From NCBI GenBank assembly GCA_035716025.1, contig DASTKH010000059.1, positions 1 through 64,000 of the forward strand: a stretch of DNA of 64,000 nucleotides, given 5' to 3'. Source of the DNA: JADGHE01 sp035716025. GTDB taxonomy: Bacteria; Pseudomonadota; Alphaproteobacteria; Rhizobiales; Xanthobacteraceae. Positions 37,154-43,731 of this stretch are shown piece by piece (positions within the stretch are counted from its first letter, which is position 1; the number at the start of each line of letters is the position of its first letter). A model generated the notes under the pieces. That model was not told the DNA's origin. It saw only the letters and a program-made list of their open reading frames with translations, and made no database searches. Made by a program: the position numbers and the translations under genes.

Positions 37154-38917
37154 CTATTTCCGCTTTTCGGCCGCCTCGACGAGGCGTTCGCGTTCCGCCT
37201 CGCGCGCCTGCGCGAGGCGGCGCTGCACGGCCTCTTTCGGAAGGTCGAGCGCCTCGAGCAGGCGACCTGCGAGCTGAAGGCTCGCCTCGACGGCTTCGGG
37301 AATGACCCCGAGCGCGCCGCGGGCCAGCAGGCGCGCCGCATGCGTGCGGTCCGTGGCACGCGCGACGACCACCGCGCTCGGATTGTGCTTGCGGGCATGT
37401 TCCACCATGCGCTCGGCCGCGCGCGGCGCATCGAGCGTCACGACGACGGCCCCCGCGCGCGCAACGCCCGCCCGTTCGAGCATTTCCGGCCGCGCCGCAT
37501 CGCCGAAGAATACGAGGCGCCCCGCCTTGCGTTCGCGCGTCACCAGCGCGCCGTCGGTGTCGAGCGCGACGAAGGGGATCTTCTCGGCCTCGAGAAGCGA
37601 AGCGATGATCTGCCCGACGCGGCCGAAGCCGCCGATCACCACATGGCCTTCGAGATCGCGGATCTCCGCATCGGACGGCCCGTCGCCGTGACCCATGCGC
37701 TGCAGTAAGATCCCGGCGCGGCGCCCGGCGAGCGCGAGCGGCGGCGTCGCAAGCATCGTCAGGCTCACGCAGGCGAGCGTGAACGAGGCAACCCGCGGTT
37801 CGAGCAACGCGCTCGCCCCGGCAAGCCCGACCACCACGAAAGCGAATTCGCTCGCCTGCGGCAGCAGCAGCGCGACCTCCGCCGAGGTCGAAATGGCGAC
37901 GCCGAAGGCACGCGCTGCCGCGAACAGGACGAGCGCCTTGAGCAGCAGGAGGCCCGCGCTCGCGAGGACGAGCCAATGCACGCTCTGCGCCACGTCGGCG
38001 AGATTGATACTCATGCCGACGGTTGTGAAGAAGAGGCCGAGCAGCAGGCCCTTGAACGGCTCGAGGTCGACCTCGATCTGCTCGCCGAATTCGCTCTCGC
38101 CGAGCAGAAGGCCGGCGAGAAAGGCACCAAGCGCTACCGACAGCCCGGCGGCTGCGGTTGCGGCGGCGATCGTCAGCACGATCAGGATCGTGATCGCCAT
38201 AATGAGATCGCGGCTGCCCGTGCGCCCGGCGAAGCGCAGCAGCGGCCGGAGCACATAACGTCCCGCGACCACGATCAGCGCCACGGCGGCGGCGGCCTGC
38301 GCGAGCGCGATCGCGAAGCCGAGCGCGACGTTCCCTTCGCTGCGGCCGAGCACGCCGGTGACGAAGAGCACAGGCGAGACCATGAGGTCCTGGAACAGCA
38401 GCACCGAAAGCGCAACGCGGCCGAGCGTCGTCGCCGCCCGTCCCTGCTCCTGCAGAAGCTGCATGACGATTGCGGTCGAGGACAGCGCGAGCGCCATGGC
38501 GAGCACGACGGCGGCTTCCGCGCCAAGACCGAGCAAGAGCAGCACGCCGCCGATCGCGACCATGCTGGCGCCGACCTGCACGGCGCCGACGCCCAGCACA
38601 TAGCGGCGCATGGACCACAGGCGCGGCAGCGACAATTCGATGCCGATCAGGAACAGAAGGAACATCACGCCAAGTTCGCCGAACGGCTCGATCGCCGAAC
38701 GATCCTCGATCGTGAGATAGCGGACCCACGGATAGGCGGCTGCGAGCCGCCCGAGCCCGAACGGCCCGATGGCGATGCCCGCCAGGATGAAGCCCAGCAC
38801 CGCGCTGATGCGCGCGCGCTGGAACAAGGGGACGATCATGCCGGCTACGCCGAGGAAGACGCAGACGTCATTGAGCCAGGGCGCGCTCTCCACCACACCT
38901 CCGTCGCGACGCAGCAC
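37154..38917 (-). CDS. KefB-type cation/proton antiporter with TrkA-N domain
   Basis: About 587 residues in the CPA2 family. Residues about 10-400 form the Na+/H+ exchanger domain with roughly 12 to 13 hydrophobic segments (GFILAGIAIGPFGLG, FLLFLIGIELSLPRLW, ALALSSTAIVMQLLQEQG). Residues about 425-540 are a TrkA-N nucleotide-binding domain (HVVIGGFGRVGQIIASLLE). Related proteins are potassium efflux systems gated by glutathione adducts; gating here is unknown. The first codon is GTG; nearby GTGs at 38896 and 38893 have GGAGG upstream and could be the true start. Confidence 0.9.
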   Translation of the reverse strand: MLRRDGGVVESAPWLNDVCVFLGVAGMIVPLFQRARISAVLGFILAGIAIGPFGLGRLAAAYPWVRYLTIEDRSAIEPFGELGVMFLLFLIGIELSLPRLWSMRRYVLGVGAVQVGASMVAIGGVLLLLGLGAEAAVVLAMALALSSTAIVMQLLQEQGRAATTLGRVALSVLLFQDLMVSPVLFVTGVLGRSEGNVALGFAIALAQAAAAVALIVVAGRYVLRPLLRFAGRTGSRDLIMAITILIVLTIAAATAAAGLSVALGAFLAGLLLGESEFGEQIEVDLEPFKGLLLGLFFTTVGMSINLADVAQSVHWLVLASAGLLLLKALVLFAAARAFGVAISTSAEVALLLPQASEFAFVVVGLAGASALLEPRVASFTLACVSLTMLATPPLALAGRRAGILLQRMGHGDGPSDAEIRDLEGHVVIGGFGRVGQIIASLLEAEKIPFVALDTDGALVTRERKAGRLVFFGDAARPEMLERAGVARAGAVVVTLDAPRAAERMVEHARKHNPSAVVVARATDRTHAARLLARGALGVIPEAVEASLQLAGRLLEALDLPKEAVQRRLAQAREAERERLVEAAEKRK

Positions 38918-39037
38918 GGCCGGCGAATCCTGCAGGCCGTCCTTGCGATCCTAAGACTTTGCCCGGCACCAGGAAAAGTCACCGCATCGCTGCGCCGCGC
39001 CCGTTGCGCAGGGATGGACGACCGCAAGTTCCGCGGC

Positions 39038-39967
39038 TTAAGTCCGCGCCGGTGCCGAGGGCTTGCGCCGCCGTTCCCAGTAGAGGATGAACAGGCCGCT
39101 GCCCGCGATCACGGCTGAGCCGAGCCACACCCATAGGTCGGGAAATTGCCCGAACACCAGGAAGCCCAGGATCGCGGCGCCCACGATCTGCCCGTAATTG
39201 AACGGCGAGATGAAGGGCGCAGGCGCAAGCTCGAAGGCGCGGACCAGGAAATAGTGGCCGAAGCCGCCGAAGAAGCCGAGCCCCACGAAAAGTGCCCAGT
39301 CGAGCGGCGTCGCCGGCGTGGTCCACACGAAAGGCAGCGGGATCGAGGTGAGCACGAAGCCCGAAAGCGCAATATAAGTGATCGACGTCTCGGCACGATC
39401 GTGCGCGGCGAGCTTGCGGGTCATGATCTGGTAGAGCGCCGAAAACAGCGCGCTGAAAAAGACGAGAAACGCCGCCGCATCCACCGCGCCGAAGCCCGGA
39501 CGGATGACGAGGAGCGCCCCGAGAAATCCGACACCGATCGCGAGCCAGCGCATCATCCCAACCCGCTCGCCGAGCAGGAGCGGCGCCATGCCGGCGACCA
39601 TGAACGGCCCCGTGAAGCTGATCGCGGCCGCGGTCGTGAGCGGGATGTAGCGCAGCGCCGTCATGTAGATCGCCGTCGACAGACACAGCAGCGTCGAGCG
39701 CAGCACCTGCATTCCCGGTTGCGACGACACAAGCAGGCTTGCGCCGCGCCGCGGGCCGAAGGCGGCGATCATATAAAAGAAGTGGCCTGCATAGCGCGCC
39801 CAGACGATCTGAAGGATCGGGTAATCCGCGGCAAGATACTTCGCCGAGGCGTTGAGCATCGGGATCAACGTCATGGCGAAAATCATGTAGAGCACCGCGC
39901 GGCCGAAATCGTCCTGCCGGGCAATCGGGCCCGGCGGCGGAGGGACGGACAGGCGCTGCGTGGACAT
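39038..39967 (-). CDS. EamA family (DMT superfamily) transporter
   Basis: About 309 residues with ten hydrophobic segments in two EamA repeats (RAVLYMIFAMTLIPMLNASAK; later ALPLTTAAAISFTGPF-like region and ALYQIMTRKLA). Related permeases export amino acids, nucleotides or metabolites; substrate is unknown. The ATG at 39967 was chosen; a TTG overlapping the cupin stop codon would add four residues. It is 8 bases from the cupin gene upstream, so the two are likely co-transcribed. Confidence 0.87.
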   Translation of the reverse strand: MSTQRLSVPPPPGPIARQDDFGRAVLYMIFAMTLIPMLNASAKYLAADYPILQIVWARYAGHFFYMIAAFGPRRGASLLVSSQPGMQVLRSTLLCLSTAIYMTALRYIPLTTAAAISFTGPFMVAGMAPLLLGERVGMMRWLAIGVGFLGALLVIRPGFGAVDAAAFLVFFSALFSALYQIMTRKLAAHDRAETSITYIALSGFVLTSIPLPFVWTTPATPLDWALFVGLGFFGGFGHYFLVRAFELAPAPFISPFNYGQIVGAAILGFLVFGQFPDLWVWLGSAVIAGSGLFILYWERRRKPSAPART

Positions 39968-39975
39968 CGGCCGGG

Positions 39976-40293
39976 TCAAAGCGGTCTGGCGAGCAGGTCC
40001 GGCCGCTTGATCTCGATCTCCACGAAGGCGATCGCGTGCTCCGATCCGTTCATCACGTCGTGTTCGACCCCCGGCGGGCGCCGGTAGCTCTGACCGGCGG
40101 CAAGTTCCGCCCGCGACTGCGCCTTTCCGTCGTGCAGAAGCAGCACGGCATCGGTCAGGAGCACGACGACATACGGGTAGTCGTGCCGGTGCCAGCCGGT
40201 GGCCGCGCCGGGCGCGAAGTCCCAGCGCGTAATCCGCACGGCCGCATCATCCTGCTGCACGGTCGCAACGGCCGGAACGGTGCATTGAAACAT
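39976..40293 (-). CDS. Small cupin-domain protein
   Basis: A single cupin barrel of about 105 residues. The metal-binding motif 1 is GAATGWHRHDYPYVVVLL (two His and downstream Glu/Asp), and motif 2 is PPGVEHDVMNGSEHAIAFVEIEI. A strong GGGAGG ribosome site precedes the ATG, fixing the start; the longer upstream frame is not cupin-like. Function could be enzymatic or as a small-ligand sensor. It is the first gene of a two- to three-gene leftward unit with the EamA permease. Confidence 0.85.
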   Translation of the reverse strand: MFQCTVPAVATVQQDDAAVRITRWDFAPGAATGWHRHDYPYVVVLLTDAVLLLHDGKAQSRAELAAGQSYRRPPGVEHDVMNGSEHAIAFVEIEIKRPDLLARPL

Positions 40294-40539
40294 CGGCTGC
40301 CTCCCGCGCATATGCCGCGCACCGCATGACCGGCGAGCGCGGCGCCGCGCCGCTGCCTCGCGCGATTCGGGACGACGAGACACCGTCTCTTGATAGCCGA
40401 ACTTGCCAAGCATTTCTTCCCGGTGGAGAGTCCCCGGCGCGGGCCCGTTTCCATCGGTGCCGGCATTTGCAAGAAACGCGCGGAAGACGCCGCAACGGCC
40501 GGTGTTAGCTTGCCAGGACAATCCGGGAGATCACCACCG

Positions 40540-40878
40540 ATGCGTAGGATCTTAGCGATGGCTGCGGCGGCCGGGCTTCTGGCCGTCTCCGGTGGGGGCG
40601 AAGCGAAGGCGGCCCGTTGGTGCGCCTATGAAGGCGGCGCCGTGCTGCGTTGCGGTTTCCACAGTCTGAAACAGTGCCAGCGCAACGTCGGACGCCACGG
40701 CGCCTGCCGGCGCGAGGTCGCCTATCGCCGGCGGCCTGTCGCTCCGGACGCGATACCGGGTCAGATCTACCCCTCGCGTCCCGCCTGGTCGTCGCCATAC
40801 GAGTGCTTCCTCGACGACGGCTACGGCCGGTTTCGGCCGTGCAACGGCGGCGGCGACGGCGGCGGTGGCCTGAATTAG
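40540..40878 (+). CDS. Secreted DUF3551-like protein
   Basis: About 112 residues. A signal peptide (MRRILAMAAAAGLLAVSG..., ending GEAKA) is followed by a Cys-patterned segment (WCAYEGGAVLRCGFHSLKQC and HGACRREVAYRRR) resembling DUF3551 proteins that are frequent in Bradyrhizobium relatives. The C-terminal third is Pro/Gly-rich. GGGAG lies upstream of the ATG. Function is unknown; four cysteines suggest disulfide stabilisation in the periplasm. Confidence 0.7.
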   Translation: MRRILAMAAAAGLLAVSGGGEAKAARWCAYEGGAVLRCGFHSLKQCQRNVGRHGACRREVAYRRRPVAPDAIPGQIYPSRPAWSSPYECFLDDGYGRFRPCNGGGDGGGGLN

Positions 40879-41181
40879 GGTTTCTCCTCCCGCTCCTGGC
40901 TTTCACGACCGTCTCGCTTGCCTTTGCGGCACTCTTCTGCCCGCCGCTTGGGGAGTGCTTCCGCTCGCCAGCGCTTTCGCAGCCTTTCCCTTTCCCTTTC
41001 CCCTTCTCCTTCCCGCTGATCCTGAAAGATTTCCCGGTTCGGGGCAGCGCGGACAGCGCGTCGGCCTGTTCGGGTGCGCCGTTGTGCCGCGGCCGCATGC
41101 GGTGGCGATTCGGGGCTTAAAAAACCATCATCCGCCCCCGATATGAATGGTGCCCGGATGCGGGCGTTTCGGGAGGTTTCG
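40879..41181. other. Gap with a pyrimidine-rich direct repeat
   Basis: Without a convincing gene. It contains three tandem copies of TTTCCC (40985-41002) inside a longer C/T tract that continues to about 41015. The upstream part may hold a Tim44-like gene promoter; none is clear. Confidence 0.4.
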
Positions 41182-42186
41182 ATGATGCGTTTTCGCGTGA
41201 GGCCGCTGCTTGCGATCATGGGGTTGCTGGCCGCGCTGGCCTTGACGGTTGGCGAGGCGGACGCCCGCATGGGCGGCGGCAAGGGCTTCGGAAGCCGCGG
41301 ATCGCGGACCTTCACGCCGCCTCCCGCGACGCGCACCGCCCCGACCGCGCAGCCCTTCGACCGGACGATGACGCAGCCGGCGCAGCCTTCCGCCCCGCGC
41401 GCGGCGGCCGCCGCTCAGCCCACCCGGCCCGGCTGGCTCAACCGCCCCGGCCTCCTCGGCGGCCTCGCGGCCGGCTTTCTCGGGGCGGGCCTTCTCGGTC
41501 TTCTGTTCGGCCACGGATTTTTCGGCGGACTGGCCGGACTCGCCTCGATTATCGGCCTTCTCGTACAGGTCGGCCTGATCGCCGCCCTCGGCTGGCTTGT
41601 TTGGAACTGGTGGCAGCGCCGCGCGCAGCCGCAAGCGGCGCTCGCCGGCGCGGGTGCAGGCACGCGCCCCGAGGCGGCGCGCGCCGAGATGACGGCGGCG
41701 CCCGCGCCCGCCTCCGCGGCCGGCGGCACTTTCCTGCATTCGCGGCCGGCACCTTCCGCGCCCTCCGACGAGATCGGGCTGACACCTGCGGACTACGACA
41801 CGTTCGAGCGCCGGCTCAGCGAAATCCAGGCCGCCTATTCGGCCGAGGACACCAATACCCTGCGCGCATGCACGACGCCGGAAATGTTCGGCTATCTGTC
41901 CGAAGAGCTTTCGGAGAACGCAAGCCGCGGGCGCGTAGCCATGCTCTCCGGCGTGAAACTCCTGCAGGGTGATCTTTCGGAAGCTTGGCGGGAAGGCAAT
42001 GTCGAGTATGCGACCGTCGCGATGCGCTATTCGCTTGTCGATCAGATGCTCGATCGTCGGACGCGGGACGTGATCGAAGGCGAGCCGGAGCCGATCGAAG
42101 TCACAGAATTGTGGACGTTCATGCGCGCCCGCGGCGGCGATTGGCTGCTCTCTGCCATTCAGCAGCCCGAGGATGAGGAAGGCTGA
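41182..42186 (+). CDS. Tim44-like domain membrane protein
   Basis: About 334 residues. The first hydrophobic segment (residues about 2-23) acts as a signal or anchor, followed by a Gly/Pro/Ala-rich stretch (GGGKGFGSRGSRTFTPPP), a second hydrophobic region near 90-145 (LLGGLAAGFLGAGLLGLLFG, then ASIIGLLVQVGLIAALGWLVWNWWQRR), and a C-terminal Tim44-like domain (about 195-325; RLSEIQAAYSAEDTNTLRACTTPEMFGYL). Tim44-domain proteins bind membranes and are often found with signal-anchored envelope proteins. GGGAGG precedes two adjacent ATGs; the first was taken. A strong terminator follows. Confidence 0.85.
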   Translation: MMRFRVRPLLAIMGLLAALALTVGEADARMGGGKGFGSRGSRTFTPPPATRTAPTAQPFDRTMTQPAQPSAPRAAAAAQPTRPGWLNRPGLLGGLAAGFLGAGLLGLLFGHGFFGGLAGLASIIGLLVQVGLIAALGWLVWNWWQRRAQPQAALAGAGAGTRPEAARAEMTAAPAPASAAGGTFLHSRPAPSAPSDEIGLTPADYDTFERRLSEIQAAYSAEDTNTLRACTTPEMFGYLSEELSENASRGRVAMLSGVKLLQGDLSEAWREGNVEYATVAMRYSLVDQMLDRRTRDVIEGEPEPIEVTELWTFMRARGGDWLLSAIQQPEDEEG

Positions 42187-42221
42187 ATCTTTCGGTGCGC
42201 TTAATGCACCATCAACACGAA

Positions 42222-42256
42222 ACATCAACCGCGCGATTTCGTCGCGCGGTTGATGT
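42222..42256 (+). terminator. Strong hairpin after the Tim44-like gene
   Basis: A 15-bp perfect stem (42222-42236 with 42242-42256) with loop TTTCG, about 36 bases past the stop, then ATTTG. This is the most stable-looking hairpin in the window. Confidence 0.75.
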
Positions 42257-42307
42257 ATTTGTGGCTGTAAACGGTCCGAAACGCCGCAAAAGCGGCTTCA
42301 AACAGGC

Positions 42308-42391
42308 TCAATTGAGCCCACCCAGCAGCCAGATCACCAGGATGATGGGGAGTGGGATACCGATCAGCCACAGAAGAATTCCTCGGCCCAT
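42308..42391 (-). CDS. Very small predicted membrane protein (27 residues)
   Basis: A 27-codon frame opening MGRGILLWLIGIPL and ending WLLGGLN, almost entirely hydrophobic, with GGAG nine bases before the ATG. It resembles tiny single-span proteins with an MGRG-LLLWLL pattern that I recall from rhizobial genomes, but no search was possible. Its stop codon lies inside a perfect 14-base palindrome (42305-42318). It is leftward and shares a gap with the secreted protein at 42571. Confidence 0.5.
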   Translation of the reverse strand: MGRGILLWLIGIPLPIILVIWLLGGLN

Positions 42392-42570
42392 TTGCGCGCT
42401 CCTGTATCAGAGTGCCGGAGGAACGGTGCGGCGCGCGAAAAGGTTCCCCGACGGCTGGACGAAGCCGCCGTCGATGAACATATGCACGGGCGGCGCGCGA
42501 GTCCCGGGAGGGGAACCATTGCACGCGCGACCGATTGGATAAGACATCCTGATCAACGCGGAGGTTGAAT

Positions 42571-42870
42571 ATGAAAAGGACTCTGATGGCGCTCGCGGCG
42601 GCCGCGACCGTTGCAGGCGGCGCGCTTTATAGCCCACCGCAGGCGCATGCAACGCCGGCTTGGGTCGTGCCCGCGATCATCGGGGGCGTTGTCGGCGGAG
42701 CCGTGCTTGGCGCTGCTGCGGCCTCGGCCAATCAGGCCTATCTCGATCCGCGCGTCCCTGCGGCGGCGTATCCGCGCGCGGGCACCGTTTATGTGCAGCC
42801 GACTTCGAGCTGCTATATCACCCGCGAGCGGATCGATGGCCGGCTGCGCCGAGTCGAGGTCTGCCCGTAG
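42571..42870 (+). CDS. Small secreted protein with glycine zipper
   Basis: About 99 residues. A signal peptide of roughly 30 residues ends HA before TPAWVVPAII. A glycine-zipper-like segment (IIGGVVGGAVLGAAAASA) follows, and the C-terminal half has a Cys-Tyr-Ile-Thr-Arg-Glu stretch and a final Cys-Pro. GGAGG precedes the ATG. Similar small proteins are common in Hyphomicrobiales genomes; function is unknown. Confidence 0.65.
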   Translation: MKRTLMALAAAATVAGGALYSPPQAHATPAWVVPAIIGGVVGGAVLGAAAASANQAYLDPRVPAAAYPRAGTVYVQPTSSCYITRERIDGRLRRVEVCP

Positions 42871-42897
42871 GCAGACGCAACATTCCGGACAAGAAAA

Positions 42898-42935
42898 AGA
42901 AGCCGCCTCGTCGCGCGGGGCGGCTTCTCCTTTTG
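42898..42935 (+). terminator. Rho-independent terminator after the small secreted protein
   Basis: A 10-bp perfect stem (42898-42907 with 42919-42928) with an 11-base loop, then CCTTTTG. It lies 28 bases beyond the stop. Confidence 0.7.
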
Positions 42936-42981
42936 GGCCGGCGTGCGGACGCGGACCTGATGGGGGAATGGCGACAGGGGA

Positions 42982-43497
42982 ATGGCGTCCATGAGCGAAG
43001 TGCCTTTGCCGCGCGTCCAAGCTGCGCCGATTCATCCCGAAGCGCGCATCGGCCACGTGCATCTCAAGGTCGCCGATCTCGACCGGGCGCTCGCCTTCTA
43101 TTGCGGCGTGCTCGGCTTCGCCCTAACCCAGCGCCTTTACGGCGCTGCTTTCGTTTCGGCCGGCGGCTATCATCACCATATCGGCCTCAACACCTGGGAA
43201 AGCCGCGGCGGAGACCCGCCCCTGCCGCGCAGCACGGGGCTTTATCATCTCGCCATTCTCTATCCCTCGCGCCCGGCGCTCGCCGACGCGCTGCGGCGCG
43301 TGACGGCCGCACGCATTCCGCTCGAAGGCGCTGCCGACCACGGCGTCAGCGAAGCGCTTTACCTGCGCGATCCGGACAATAACGGCATTGAGCTCTATCG
43401 CGACCGGCCGCGCGAGGAATGGCCGCGCGACCCCGACGGTCGTCTGGCGATGGTGACGGGGCCACTCGACCTCGATGACCTGCTCACCTGCGCATGA
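42982..43497 (+). CDS. VOC family protein (glyoxalase/dioxygenase-like)
   Basis: About 171 residues. One VOC module plus a partial second: IGHVHLKVADLDRALAFYCGVLGF (metal-binding His), YHHHIGLNTW, TGLYHLAIL (second His) and YLRDPDNNGIELYRDRP (Glu). It resembles catechol-2,3-dioxygenase-like VOC enzymes, many of which have no assigned substrate. An ATG three codons downstream (42991) is an equally good start. A hairpin follows at 43548. Confidence 0.87.
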   Translation: MASMSEVPLPRVQAAPIHPEARIGHVHLKVADLDRALAFYCGVLGFALTQRLYGAAFVSAGGYHHHIGLNTWESRGGDPPLPRSTGLYHLAILYPSRPALADALRRVTAARIPLEGAADHGVSEALYLRDPDNNGIELYRDRPREEWPRDPDGRLAMVTGPLDLDDLLTCA

Positions 43498-43547
43498 GGC
43501 GCGCACGGCAACGCGCGGACGGCCGAAATGATTAACGGGACTCGGAA

Positions 43548-43573
43548 GACCCTCCCCGCTTCGGGGGAGGGTC
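43548..43573. terminator. GC hairpin between convergent VOC and cckA genes
   Basis: A 10-bp perfect stem (43548-43557 with 43564-43573) with a 6-base loop, 51 bases beyond the VOC stop. It has no T tract on the plus strand. Confidence 0.45.
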
Positions 43574-43657
43574 CCCGGCCATCCGCAGCCGGTTCCGATC
43601 GGGGTGCGAAGCGCGACCGAAATCCAGCCGCGATGCCCGTTGAGACGGGTCCCCGTG

Positions 43658-43681
43658 AGCTGCAACGGTTTCGTTGCAGCT
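43658..43681 (-). terminator. Hairpin downstream of cckA
   Basis: A 10-bp perfect stem (43658-43667 with 43672-43681) with loop GTTT, about 50 bases past the cckA stop on its transcribed strand. It is probably the cckA terminator, though there is no strong U tract. Confidence 0.45.
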
Positions 43682-43731
43682 TCGTAGGCATTAACGTTTG
43701 CGGCAGTTCACGGTTCCCGAAAGGCGCTGCC

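Noticed and set aside
35823..38729. Long minus-strand frame overlapping icd and the antiporter
   Set aside because: It lies opposite icd and in another frame from the antiporter, with an Arg-rich sequence and no domain pattern.
41074..41181. In-frame extension upstream of the Tim44-like gene
   Set aside because: The extended peptide lacks a signal-like opening and the GGGAGG ribosome site fits the later ATG.
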